Assembly (NCBI GenBank): GCA_010672585.1
Contig: JAAHGF010000002.1
Coordinates: forward strand, 124,001 to 188,000
Direction: 5' to 3'
From: Okeania sp. SIO1I7
Lineage (GTDB): Bacteria > Cyanobacteriota > Cyanobacteriia > Cyanobacteriales > Microcoleaceae
Length of the DNA stretch: 64,000 bases
The position numbers were made by a program, and so were the translations under genes. The notes under the pieces are model-generated. The model saw only the letters and a program-made list of their open reading frames with translations, was not told where the DNA came from and searched no databases. Positions 30,010-39,800 of this stretch are shown here, piece by piece; position 1 is the first letter of the stretch, and every line of letters starts with the position of its first letter.

Positions 30010-30747
30010 ATGACACAACAGCATATAACCCTAATTACTGGTGCAAGTCGGGGAATAGGTTTCTCTACAGCAGAATATCTGGCCAAAAAAGGACACCTAG
30101 TAATTGGCCTAGCACGTCACGTTCCAGAAAAACCCTTTCCTGGTGAATTTTTTACAGTCGATCTGAGCGATCGCGATGCTACAACAGAAACTCTGGCTAA
30201 TTTAACTAAGCAGTATGCTTTTGATGGAGTGGTAAATAATGTAGGAATAGCACATCCAGAGCTACTAGAAGAAATAACACTAGATAATTTCGATGCAGTT
30301 ATTGACTTAAATTTGCGTGTTGCGATCCAAACTGTGCAAGCAGTGGTGCCATTAATGAAGGCGAAAAAGTGGGGTCGTATTGTTAATATTTCCAGTATCG
30401 CTGCTTTGGGAGCGCAAGACCGCACCAGTTATACAATAGCAAAAGCTGGAATGATTAGTTTGGCTCGCACTTGGGCTTTGGAGTTAGTGTCAAGTGGGAT
30501 AACTGTTAATGTTGTTGCGCCTGGGAGAATAGAAACAGAAATTGGTAGGCGCATTTTTCCAACCGGAAGTGAAGAGGAAAAGCGCTTAATTAGTGGGATA
30601 CCAATGAGGCGTGCTGGTAAACCTTCGGAAGTAGCAGCAGCTATTGGGTTTTTCTTTTCAGAAGAGGCAGGTTATATTACTGGGCAAATTCTTTATGTAG
30701 ATGGTGGTTGTAGCATTGATGTACATCCTTATTACAAGGCAAGATAA
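30010..30747 (+). CDS. Short-chain dehydrogenase/reductase, FabG-like
   Basis: A 245-residue NAD(P)H-dependent reductase. The cofactor loop is TGASRGIG (10-17), the NNVG motif is VVNNVGIAHP, and the catalytic set is Ser127/128, Tyr141 and Lys145 (NISSIAALG; YTIAK). The C-terminus 'GYITGQILYVDGGCSIDVHPYY' is FabG-like, but it is not the housekeeping FabG by context. Next to the ligase and oxoamine synthase it could reduce a 3-keto sphingoid-like product, as 3-ketosphinganine reductase does. That role is inferred from position. Confidence 0.88.
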   Translation: MTQQHITLITGASRGIGFSTAEYLAKKGHLVIGLARHVPEKPFPGEFFTVDLSDRDATTETLANLTKQYAFDGVVNNVGIAHPELLEEITLDNFDAVIDLNLRVAIQTVQAVVPLMKAKKWGRIVNISSIAALGAQDRTSYTIAKAGMISLARTWALELVSSGITVNVVAPGRIETEIGRRIFPTGSEEEKRLISGIPMRRAGKPSEVAAAIGFFFSEEAGYITGQILYVDGGCSIDVHPYYKAR

Positions 30748-30849
30748 ATCATTGATTCAAATTAACAGGTAAAATTTTAAGAGCAATCTAATTTAAAAGG
30801 TAGAAAATCAAGATAGAATTCTTGATGATTAACTGTTGAAAAATTATCA

Positions 30850-31329
30850 ATGAGTCAAAATATCTTATATCCCTGGAAACAAGAAACTATAATTCGCCAT
30901 ACTCAAAGGCTGTTATGGAGCTATAAATATTGGACTGGTAAATCTCTACTGGGTGTAGATGGAACACCGGAATTTATAGCTCAAGCATTGTGGGAAGCTC
31001 CATTTATAGTTTTTTCTCATGGTATGGAATCAGACCCAATTTATAACTATGGTAATCGGAAAGCTCTAGAGTTATGGGAAGTAGATTGGGAACAATTAAC
31101 TCAAATGCCATCAAGGTATTCTGCTGAATCAATGGAACAAGAAGAACGCTTGCGAATACTTCATGAAGTAACCAGTAATGGTTATGTCAGTAATGTTGGA
31201 GGTGTACGCATTTCTCGAAGTGGTAAACGGATACAAGTTTCTGATTTTATCATCTGGAATCTTTTAGATGAAAATCAACAACAATGTGGTCAAGCTGCTA
31301 CTTTTAAGGAGTGGAAGTATATTCAGTAG
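30850..31329 (+). CDS. MEKHLA-domain (PAS-related) protein
   Basis: A 159-residue soluble protein dominated by a MEKHLA domain, a PAS-related fold found in cyanobacteria and at the end of plant HD-ZIP III factors. Characteristic stretches are 'LLWSYKYWTGKSLLG', 'ALWEAPFIVFSHGMESDPIYNYGNRKALELWE', 'MPSRYSAE' and 'GVRISRSGKRIQVSDFIIWNLLDE'. There is no output domain. It starts 100 bp after the SDR gene on the same strand and may be co-transcribed. A sensory or ligand-binding role is likely; partner unknown. Confidence 0.85.
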   Translation: MSQNILYPWKQETIIRHTQRLLWSYKYWTGKSLLGVDGTPEFIAQALWEAPFIVFSHGMESDPIYNYGNRKALELWEVDWEQLTQMPSRYSAESMEQEERLRILHEVTSNGYVSNVGGVRISRSGKRIQVSDFIIWNLLDENQQQCGQAATFKEWKYIQ

Positions 31330-31455
31330 TGGTGAATTGTGATGATTTAGGCAAGAAGATTAGGACTTAGGCAGTAGAAAGTATTTCCGTCATTGCGACC
31401 GCCAGGGAAGCAATCTCAAATGCTACTTTTTTGTGCCTCGTCCGTAAGTCCTGAA

Positions 31456-31554
31456 GATATTAGGTATTTTCAACTATATTTTCTGTATAAATTAGCTGAA
31501 AATATTAATTTACCAGATGGGAAAGTTGTATTACTCAGACCATCAAATCATTAA
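31456..31554 (+). pseudogene. C-terminal fragment of an unrecognised gene
   Basis: A 32-codon open stretch ending at a stop (RYFQLYFLYKLAENINLPDGKVV and LLRPSNH read as sensible protein) with no start. Just upstream (about 31360-31452) are ends of a small element with AGGACTTA / TAAGTCCT inverted repeats, which probably removed the rest. No function can be assigned. Confidence 0.35.
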
Positions 31555-31602
31555 AATTTAACTATTGAGACAGATACAAGGAATTATAAAGCATTATCAG
31601 GA

Positions 31603-32991
31603 ATGAAAATTAAAATCCAAAATCTTGGCGTATTAAAGCAAGCTGAATTTACTGTTGCCGATCTGACAATTATTTGTGGAGGTAACAATACTGGCAAGAC
31701 TTATGCTACTTATGCCTTATTTGGATTTTTGTCTACTTGGGAAGATATACTGACTATTGATATCGACGATAAAATTCAGGAGTTACTAACTGAAGGTGTA
31801 ATTAGTATTGATATACAAGAATATATCAAACAGACTCAAAAAATAGTTACTAAAGGTTGTCAAAAATATACTGAGCAATTACCAAATGTTTTTGCAGCAG
31901 CACCTGAACGATTCAAAAAAACGAAATTTGATGTCATTGTTGATATAAATGATATTAATTTGAATAGGAAATTTGAGCAGAAAATCAGTTTGCCAGGTGC
32001 AGAACTTTTTTCACTGACTAAAAATGATGATAGTACGGAATTAGTTTTGACTCTTTTAGCTGAACAAAAAGAAGTGAAAATTTCTACTGATACCCTTCAA
32101 TTTATTATTACAGAGACTCTCAAAGAAGTTATTTTTTCTCAACTTTTTCCTAAACCTTTCATCGCTAGTGCAGAAAGAACAGGTGCTGCTATTTTTCGCA
32201 AAGAGTTAAATTTTGCCCGCAACCGTTTGCTTGAAGAAATAGGTCAGGCAGGTTATAAGATCGATCCCAGAAAGCTTTTATTTAGAGGATATCAAGATTA
32301 TCCACTTCCAGTTGAACAAAATGTAGAGTTTACACGGAAACTAGAGACAATTTCCAAAAAACGTAGTTTTCTTTATAATGACCATCCTGAAGTTTTGGAT
32401 GATTTCGCCGATATTATTGGAGGTGAGTATACAGTTACTTCCAGTGACCAACTTTATTATTTGCCAAAACAAGGGAAACGACCTCCAAAACTTTCTATGC
32501 TTGAAAGTTCTAGCGCTGTGCGTTCTTTACTAGATATTGGTTTTTATCTAAAACACGAAGCTCAACCTGGCGACTTACTCATGGTAGACGAACCAGAATT
32601 AAACCTACATCCTGAAAACCAGCGTCGTGTTGCCAGACTATTTGCTCGACTTATTAATCTGGGAATCAAGGTTTTTATTACTACTCATAGTGATTACATT
32701 ATCAAAGAATTGAATACGCTAATTATGCTGAATCACGATAAACCTCATCTTAAACGCATTGCTGAGGAAGAGGGTTATCAAACTGAAGAATTAATATCTG
32801 CTGAAAAGATTAAAGTGTATATTGCTGAAGAAAAATCTATTCAACTAGAAGGTAATAAAAGAAAAACTAAGGGCAAAACTCTTACCCTAGCAAATATTGA
32901 CCCCGAAATGGGTATTGAAGCTCGTAGTTTTGATACAACTATTGAAGATATGAATCGAATTCAGGAAGCGATCGCCTGGGGTGAAGATTGA
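31603..32991 (+). CDS. AAA/ABC-type ATPase of a two-gene module
   Basis: A 462-residue ATPase of the SMC/OLD-like class. Walker A is GNNTGKT (27-33). An insertion of about 270 residues with helical segments follows. Walker B is MVDEPELNLHP (327-337, Glu332 catalytic) with the following 'ENQRRVARLFARL', and the H-loop is ITTHSDYIIKE (His362). The tail contains a Lys/Thr-rich loop and ends 'EAIAWGED'. No TOPRIM domain is present, so it differs from OLD and Gabija GajA. The next gene begins on the last base of its stop codon. Such ATPases with an adjacent nuclease are typical of phage-defence modules. Confidence 0.8.
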   Translation: MKIKIQNLGVLKQAEFTVADLTIICGGNNTGKTYATYALFGFLSTWEDILTIDIDDKIQELLTEGVISIDIQEYIKQTQKIVTKGCQKYTEQLPNVFAAAPERFKKTKFDVIVDINDINLNRKFEQKISLPGAELFSLTKNDDSTELVLTLLAEQKEVKISTDTLQFIITETLKEVIFSQLFPKPFIASAERTGAAIFRKELNFARNRLLEEIGQAGYKIDPRKLLFRGYQDYPLPVEQNVEFTRKLETISKKRSFLYNDHPEVLDDFADIIGGEYTVTSSDQLYYLPKQGKRPPKLSMLESSSAVRSLLDIGFYLKHEAQPGDLLMVDEPELNLHPENQRRVARLFARLINLGIKVFITTHSDYIIKELNTLIMLNHDKPHLKRIAEEEGYQTEELISAEKIKVYIAEEKSIQLEGNKRKTKGKTLTLANIDPEMGIEARSFDTTIEDMNRIQEAIAWGED

Positions 32992-33566
32992 TGGTTGATT
33001 CGGATATTGTTATCCTTAAAAAGATGATTCAACCGGAAGCTACAGTAGCATTAGAATCTGAACATCAGAAGAAGATTGTCAAGCTCATAGAAGTTTCTGA
33101 TAACTATACCGTAACTATTCGTGGAATGCCGAATGATGATGAAGTTATTGTAATTAAGGTAGATACTTTTAGCGCACCAACTACAATTTTCCTGGGAAAT
33201 CGCGGTGAATGCAAACGTGCGGATTTTGCCATTATTGCCAATATTATCGAAAAAGGAAAATTCATCGTCTTTATTGAAATGAAGCGAGGAAAAAAGACAT
33301 CTAAAGAGAAAGAGATTATCCAGCAACTAAAAGGGGCGCAGTGTTTTGTTGAATATTGTCAAGCAATTGGTAAATCATTTTGGGAGAAAGGAGATTTTCT
33401 TGATAATTACAAATACCGTTTTGTCAGTATTAAAAATATCACAGTTAATAAGAAACCAACACGATCTAAATCTAAAGATGATATTCACGATACTCCAGAA
33501 AATATGTTAAAAATTAGCTCTCCAAATCACATTCAATTTAATCATTTGATAGGACATAAAAAATAA
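32991..33566 (+). CDS. Putative PD-(D/E)XK nuclease partner of the ATPase
   Basis: A 191-residue protein starting at ATG 32991, with the preceding stop overlapping as TGATG (tight coupling). A likely nuclease core reads 'GECKRADFAII' (Asp78), then 'KFIVFIEMKRGK' with Glu96-x-Lys98 on a predicted strand, then a helix 'EIIQQLKGAQCFVEYCQAIG'. This D...ExK...helix order matches PD-(D/E)XK nucleases, though no family name comes to mind. The C-terminal 40 residues are polar. Together with the ATPase it forms a compact candidate defence operon. Confidence 0.65.
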   Translation: MVDSDIVILKKMIQPEATVALESEHQKKIVKLIEVSDNYTVTIRGMPNDDEVIVIKVDTFSAPTTIFLGNRGECKRADFAIIANIIEKGKFIVFIEMKRGKKTSKEKEIIQQLKGAQCFVEYCQAIGKSFWEKGDFLDNYKYRFVSIKNITVNKKPTRSKSKDDIHDTPENMLKISSPNHIQFNHLIGHKK

Positions 33567-33580
33567 TTAGGGCTTGCTGA

Positions 33581-33985
33581 TTAATTATCAACATATTTAC
33601 AGATAAAGACTTTAGCCTTTAATGATTGCTGATGATAATAATTAAACTCTTTTAAATAACATTTAATTTGCGTATCAACAGGAACAAATTTTATTCGACA
33701 CCAATAACTTTCAACGAAATATAAACCCATGATTTTATCCCGTTCTAACTCTCCTATTTGTTCAGTGAATCTATCCTCCAATAAGATACAAATATCAGGG
33801 TCTAAAAATACCTTAAACTTAGTTTTGCCAATTTCTACAATAACTTGACGATTAAACTCATAACAAAACTTCCTTAACCCTAATTAAAAGTCAGATAACT
33901 CCCCTAAAGGATCATCAGGAGGAGTAGTAAAATTTTCTATATTTTTATGACCTAATCTTAGTTAAAATTGCTTAATTTTATTCAT
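33581..33985 (-). pseudogene. Decayed gene with two in-frame stops, possible immunity protein
   Basis: One frame from ATG 33985, 9 bp after the previous gene's stop, reads MNKIKQF, stop, LRLGHKNIENFTTPPDD, LGELSDF, stop, LGLRKFCYEFNRQ, IVEIGKTKFKVFLDPDICIL ... GLYFVESYWCR and so on to 33581. Both internal stops are TAA and could have been Tyr codons. The last residues (AKVFICKYVDN) are encoded by a fragment of a family C element, so the true C-terminus is lost. The position after a toxin-like gene suggests an immunity protein; this is inference. Confidence 0.5.
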
Positions 33986-33994
33986 TTTTACCTC

Positions 33995-34401
33995 TTATTT
34001 ATAGTTTATTTTAGGCTCAACAATAGGATAAGCATACTTAATTGTTCCATCTGAATTTCTGCCAATTTCCGCATAAACTACATTTTCAGTAATCCTCCCA
34101 TCACCATGATAAACTCTACCAATAAGACAATTAAATTTAATGACCAAAAAAGAAGGTTTCAAGCCTCCCCTTTCAAGAGGATAAAAAAGATAAACTTCAG
34201 TGTTTCAAGGCTCTGGATTTAGCGGTCGGTACTGATAACTGATAACTGATAACTGATAACTGAAATGACATAGTACCCATAATACTTTGGCATTAATTTT
34301 TCTGCTTGTAGCCAATCTTGATCGTTTAACCACTGTCCTTGATCTTTCTTAGTACTGGATGCTCTACCTTGTAAATTAGTAGGATTTAATTGATCCCCAT
34401 G
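33995..34401 (-). pseudogene. Toxin-like gene fragment split by a short insertion
   Basis: Two pieces: 34264-34401 (MGDQLNPTNLQGRASSTKKD ... MPKYYGYYVI) and 33995-34144 (VIKFNCLIGRVYHGDGRI ... IKYAYPIVEPKINYK). AATGAC is duplicated at 34139-34144 and 34264-34269, and removing one copy plus the 119 bp between restores a single frame. The upstream boundary is a family E element, so an N-terminal part may be missing. The polar, compact C-terminal domain followed by a small gene resembles the tail of a polymorphic toxin. Family not recognised. Confidence 0.55.
34145..34263 (+). mobile_element. Short insertion with 6-bp target duplication
   Basis: 119 bp flanked by AATGAC on both sides. The left half resembles family A (GGTTTCAAGCCTCCCCTTTC ... 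GATAAAAAAG). The right half is a GATAACT heptamer tract (34222-34261). It interrupts the toxin-like gene out of frame. Confidence 0.6.
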
Positions 34402-34491
34402 ATAAGGGGGACAGGAGGGGGATTAAAGGGGGACTTTTAGAGTTTTATTCCCCCCAAAATTGGGGGGTTAGGGGGGCTTGCATCATACCCA
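34398..34491 (-). mobile_element. Family E element, partial copy
   Basis: Matches the right part of the 44230-44463 element: GGGGGACAGGAGGGGGA, the CCCCCCAAAATTGGGGGG hairpin, GGGGGGCTTGCATCATACCC and the end AATCAGCAACGCC (finishing near 34506). The left end is absent. The remaining bases up to 34556 hold nothing recognisable. Confidence 0.55.
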
Positions 34492-34556
34492 GAATCAGCA
34501 ACGCCGTTGCTTGAATATGTTCAAAAGCTTCCACTCAAATAATCTAATGATTAAAT

Positions 34557-35774
34557 TCAACTATTCAAACGTACAGGTGCAATGCCAAATGCAATCAACC
34601 GTGCTAGAATATCCCGCAGTATCGGCAACCGCAAAAAAGCAGGAACAGTAAACTGCTGATTTTGATTCAGCGCACGAGCAACGATCCGTTTTTGAGCTAA
34701 CCCCTGAAACCATTGAATCACTCTAGTGGGAAACTCTCGTTGACGCTGGACTTCAGCCAAATCCCACAAATGCCAACTCCCACGTTTTAGCGGTTCGCTG
34801 AGAATATTTGTTGCCACAACTGCATCTTGAATAGCATAGTTAATCCCGACTCCACCCATAGGTGACATAACATGAGCAGCATCACCGATGAGCAGTAAAC
34901 CCGGTAGATACCATTTAGGAAGACGACTCGACTCTACAGATAGAAAAGCAATATTAGACCAATCTTCAAGTAGATGGGAGCGATCGCTAAATTCTGGCAC
35001 TAACTCAACCAAAGATTTTCGCAAAAAATCTATACCAGCAGTGCGCAGTTTTGCAAAAGCACCCTTAGAAATCATATAAGCTACTTGCCAGAAATCTGAG
35101 CGATCGAGCAAAACTACCATCTTGCCATTACCTACACGACCTGATAAACCATTAGGTTCCTCTGACTTGCGTGGCAAACGAAACCACATTACATCCATTG
35201 GTGGGGAAGTTTTAATCGGTTCAAAACCTGCTAACTGACGCATTCGGGAGAAACGACCATCTGCTCCCACTGTTAATAATGCTCGAACTTCGTGCCAACC
35301 TCCATGGCCGCGATAACGCACCCCACGCACTACTCCATCCTCTTTGATGATTTCCTGTACATTTGCACCCATGATTAAATTAAAATTGGGATACTGTTGC
35401 GCTTCAGTAGCGATAAAATCTAAAAATTTGGCTTGTGGGAGGATAGTAATATAGGGATATGGAGTTTTTAAGCGACTGAAGTCAGTCAGAGCAATGTCAC
35501 CATTGGGAGAATTTAACTTGAGTGTGCGAGCTTTGGAATGGGGTAACTCTAACAAACGGTCAGCTAAACCGATTTGTGCCATTATTTCCATTACGGAAGG
35601 ATGAATGGTATCTCCTCTAAAGTCGCGATCGAAGTCTTGATGTAATTCCAGGAGAGTGACTGAGATACCTTGACGCGCTAACAATAATCCTAAGACAACT
35701 CCTGCTGGTCCACCACCAACTATACAACAGGTAGTTTGCTGTACATCGATAATTTCATGGGTATGATTAGTCAT
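34557..35774 (-). CDS. FAD-dependent aromatic-ring monooxygenase, UbiH-like
   Basis: A 405-residue flavoprotein hydroxylase of the p-hydroxybenzoate hydroxylase class. Motifs are CCIVGGGPAGVVLGLLLARQG (N-terminal Rossmann), the DG motif 'VGADGRFSRMR' (about 190-200), and 'GLLLIGDAAHVMSPMGGVGINYAIQDA' (second FAD motif, about 291-317). 'RGDTIHPSVMEIMAQIGL' matches this family. The substrate cannot be told. Its start overlaps the stop of the upstream gene by 8 bp (ATGACTAA), so the two are translated together. Confidence 0.88.
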   Translation of the reverse strand: MTNHTHEIIDVQQTTCCIVGGGPAGVVLGLLLARQGISVTLLELHQDFDRDFRGDTIHPSVMEIMAQIGLADRLLELPHSKARTLKLNSPNGDIALTDFSRLKTPYPYITILPQAKFLDFIATEAQQYPNFNLIMGANVQEIIKEDGVVRGVRYRGHGGWHEVRALLTVGADGRFSRMRQLAGFEPIKTSPPMDVMWFRLPRKSEEPNGLSGRVGNGKMVVLLDRSDFWQVAYMISKGAFAKLRTAGIDFLRKSLVELVPEFSDRSHLLEDWSNIAFLSVESSRLPKWYLPGLLLIGDAAHVMSPMGGVGINYAIQDAVVATNILSEPLKRGSWHLWDLAEVQRQREFPTRVIQWFQGLAQKRIVARALNQNQQFTVPAFLRLPILRDILARLIAFGIAPVRLNS

Positions 35775-36279
35775 TTGATTTAAGTTTTTCCTTCAATTGA
35801 TTTAACTGTTCGGGTGTTAGTTTAATTTGTACTTCTAATAACTGAGTTGCATCCTGAAATAAGATACTATTTTCTTCGACTAAAATTTCGGGATTATTAA
35901 TTTCAATTCTTTGATATTTTACTTCTGGCAATGCAACTCTAATTACCAGTTGTTGTTGAGATTTAGGAAAAATATATAATTCCTGACGAGTATGGTGTAA
36001 TTCTAGTTTTTGAACAGTTGTATTACTTTCTGTCGTTGAGTTTGGTTTTTGCCAATAAAGAGTAATACCGCGAATTTCTGGTTTAGCTATCTCAAATATT
36101 TCATCAAATCTTTGAGGTTCCCAATCAAGTTCTGTAATATCTCCACTAGCAGGAATAAGTCGCTGTCGCCAGGTGATTTCTTTGTCAGCTATGGCTGCCC
36201 ACCATTGACGAATAGTGTCTAGATTATCGGGATTTTCTGGGTTATTACTACCTAATTGCCAAATAGTTTTAAGCTGCAT
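35767..36279 (-). CDS. Small protein coupled to the monooxygenase, unknown
   Basis: 170 residues from an ATG at 36279. The N-terminal half is 'IWQLGSNNPENPDN', 'QWWAAIADKEITWRQRLIPA', 'EPQRFDEIFEIAKPEIRGITLYW'. The second half is beta-rich with 'RQELYIFPKSQQQLVIRVAL' and ends in a helix 'LTPEQLNQLKEKLKSND'. No signal peptide or membrane span. Translational overlap with the flavoprotein gene suggests the products work together. No family recognised. Confidence 0.7.
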   Translation of the reverse strand: MQLKTIWQLGSNNPENPDNLDTIRQWWAAIADKEITWRQRLIPASGDITELDWEPQRFDEIFEIAKPEIRGITLYWQKPNSTTESNTTVQKLELHHTRQELYIFPKSQQQLVIRVALPEVKYQRIEINNPEILVEENSILFQDATQLLEVQIKLTPEQLNQLKEKLKSND

Positions 36280-36818
36280 ATATAGATTAGATGGTTTTAG
36301 TTAAGTGAGTATGAATTTAAGTTATCAGGACTTATATCATGTCCGGTAGCATCGGTATTGTATAGCAAAGGTAGGCAACAGGCAACAGCTCCGGAAAGCA
36401 ACAGTCAGGAAGGCTTAAGAGTAAGAAAAAAAACTTAAATTTCCTGTAAATATCTACACTAACTTTTACACAAACGATACCAACGGACATGATATTACGC
36501 ATGCAACTCCCTTGAAAACCACATATGTAGGGGCGAATGGCATTTGCGTTCCGTAGAGCTGCCGAATGGCATCCTCACTCGATTTAGTGTCCGTGCGTAA
36601 CTTTTTATGATAATAATATTATAGTATAAAAGTGAATTAAATTGAAATAAGAGGAAAAAAAGTGACTAATTTTTTTGAGCGTTTAACATTAAAAAAAAAA
36701 CAGGATAGTGAGCGAGTGAATATCTACAGGAAATTTAAGTTTTTTTCTTCTCTGTTCCTTCTTCCCTCTTCCTTACCTTCGCACTTACAATGCCGATGCT
36801 ATCAAACATGATATCATT
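36280..36818. other. Repeat-filled intergenic region, family G variants
   Basis: No gene. A family G variant (ATATCATGTCCGG ... CGGACATGATATTA) spans 36333-36496. GGTAGCATCGGTATTGTA (36346 on) has an inverted partner TACAATGCCGATGCTATC (36786 on), hinting at a larger nested element closing on AACATGATATC near 36814. A GTAGGGGCGAATGGC motif lies at 36527. Confidence 0.5.
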
Positions 36819-39800
36819 TTAAATCAAAGGAAGAGAAATCATAAATTCTGTGCCTTTCTCTAATTCTGACCTACAAGTTATTGTCCCGCTATGTTTTTCT
36901 ACGATAATTTGCCACGCGATCGCCATACCTAAACCTGTTCCTTTGCCCACCCCTTTAGTTGTAAACCCCTGCTCAAATATTTTTGAACGCACTTTTTCGC
37001 TCATTCCCGGACCATTATCGGCAATTTCCACCACCGCCATATTTTTATCGGTACTTAATTTCGTACTAATAGTAATGCAATTATTATTGGCTTCAATTTC
37101 AGCGTAATTTTTGCCTTCACTTGCTTCATCTAATGCGTCAATTGCATTAGCTAAAATATTCATAAATACTTGATTCAATTGCCCTGGATAACACTCAACC
37201 TTGGGCAAATCTCCATAATTTTTTACCGTCTCAATTCCTGGTCTGTTTTCATTAGCTTTGAGGCGATATTTCAAGATTAACAGAGTGCTGTCCAGACTAT
37301 CATGTAGATCGAGACCGCTTTTAGTTTCGGTATCGGTGCGACTAAAAATTCGTAAAGAGTTACTGATTTCACCAATGCGTTTTATCCCTGTTTCCATAGA
37401 TGCAATAGTCTTGGGTAAGTCTTCCCTGAGAAATTCCAGTTCTAGTTCCTCTATTTTTTCAGTGAATTCGGGACTGGGGTGCGGTAGCTCTTGTTGATAA
37501 TACTCAATAATGGCAAAAACATCAGCCAGATAGTCTTGAATAATACTGACATTACCTCCCATAAAACCGAGGGGGTTATTAATTTCATGAGCAACTCCTG
37601 CCATCAAGTCTCCTAATGCTGCCATTTTCTCCTTTTGTACCAATTGCAACTGTGCTTGTTGTAGATCGGCGACCGCTTGTTGAGCTTGTTGGTACAATAA
37701 GGCATTTTCTAAAGATATAGCAGCTTGAGAGCAAAGTAAATTGAGAATTTCCACCCGCTCGCTGGTAAACGCTCCTGTCACTTGATTGTTTTCAAGATAG
37801 AGAATACCAATCATTTGACCGCGGTCTAATAACGGTAGGCATAAAACAGACTCAGGTTGGTGCTTTTGGATATAAGTATCTCCTGCATAAGCAGTTTCAT
37901 CACTGGCATTATAGATAACTAGAGGCTTTTTATTGTGCTTAACTTGGTTGATAATACTCAAGGGTATTGAATAACTGGCTTCTACTGGAATGGGACCGAC
38001 TTGGCAAACACCCTTGGAAGTAAGGATAGCTGTGAGCATTAAGATTTGTTGTTGAAATAGCATCAAGGCTACATTTTCTGCACCAGCATTTTCCATAACT
38101 ACTTGCATTAAATTAGCGATCGCTCCTTCTAAAGATATATCCTGTGAAAGGGTGCGGGATGCTTTCATTAGGGTAGCCAAGTCTAATATTTCTCCTGTAC
38201 CTGTTGTGGTGTCGGAGATTGTTCCCGTCGTTAGAGTTGCGTTCGTGTTACTGTTGAGGAAACTTAGTTTTTGCCGTTCGAGAATGGAACTGAGGAGGCT
38301 AGGATAGCGTTGTTCTAAGTCATTGATTTTGGCCTTTGCGCCCCAACGGGCGTAGCAGTAGTAGGCTTCTTGCATATAGCTAGCAGCAACTTTTTCTTTA
38401 CCCCAGTCGAGGTAAAATTTAGCTGCGAGTTCGTTGGCGAGTGCTTCTTCTTGGATATATTCGTTTTCTTTGGCTCCGGCAATGGCACAATCGTATAGCT
38501 CAATGGCTTCTGCTTTCTGTCCTAATACACGATGTTGCTCGGCTTTTAGAAGAACATATTTATGCTGAAAGTTCATCGGGCCGTGGCTGCTCCAAAATTG
38601 GAATTTTTCGATAGCAATGCTAATCTCCTGACGCTCACGATCTGTCAAGGAAGGGTACAGTGCTAAACGCGTGAGTGCTCCGTAAAGCTGTATGACTGGA
38701 ATGAAGGCGTAGCTGCCAGCCATGGCGCTATTAGCGATTGCCAAATTAACGCAGGTTAGTGCGAGATTGTAGCGATTGAACAAATAGTAAAGCTGAAGCT
38801 TGCAAGAATACAAATAAAATAGACCAATCGTATCCTGAGTTGCCTGGGAATTCGCGATCAGTTCTTCCTCATTCAAAGCTTCTCCAGTCAAATTGCCTGG
38901 GTCTTCTGATGAGTTCAATAAATTTAGAACGCATTGCCTAAAAATTTCACAATGACTGAGGAAAGTTTCCTGTTTTAATTGTCGGATAGCATCTGTGCGA
39001 ATTCCGATTTGTTGTTGAGCTTCTGGTAACGCCGTTCCCAATAAATATGTCATATAAGACCCATGCACATAATTTTGTGCAGCAATATTCAAGTCACCTG
39101 ATTCTAGACCTGCTTCAACGCCTTTCTGGAAAAAGGGTAAAAGTTGTTTGAGATGAATTTTCCAATGATGGGTCGAACCGGCGGCAATACACCAAACATG
39201 AGTATCCATGGCTGGGTTGTTAAAGCGAGGCAGGAGTTGCAAGGCTAATTCCCCAAATTGGTAACTAGCTTCCAAGTCGTTAAAAATACTGTGCAACAAC
39301 ATACTGTAATGAGCATAGCTTACAGCAGAGACAGAAGTTGTTCCATATTTTAAAGTTTGTTTGATGTTATTAATGGGAAGTAAGGGAAATAATTCCGGAC
39401 TCGTGGTGAAAATTGGCACCGCGAGTTTGACGAGGGTTTGCATCACTGCAATGACGGTCGGGTCTGTTGTGGTGGGTAATGCTAATAAGGCTTGGGTTCC
39501 TCCTTCTGGCATCAATGCTGGCAATTTAGAAAACTCCTGTTGTACCTCTTCTGGCGCAATTGATTTTGGTAGTTCCACACCCAGGGAGCTTAATAGTTTT
39601 CGACCCACTGCAATTGCCTCAGCAGAGTTTTTTTGAGCAACGTGAATATCCATTTGAATTTGGTAGAACCGGGTCTTTTCCAGAGGCGTTTTGGCAAATG
39701 ATACCGCCGATTGAATCAAGTTTTCAGCACATTCAAACTCTCCACTACTGTAGGCAGCTTCTGCTGACAGTTGATACAATTTTAAGGAAAGATCGTATTG

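Noticed and set aside
30010-30747. Housekeeping fabG
   Set aside because: The SDR is not with the plsX-fabH-fabD genes and lies by the oxoamine synthase locus; sequence alone cannot assign the FabG role.
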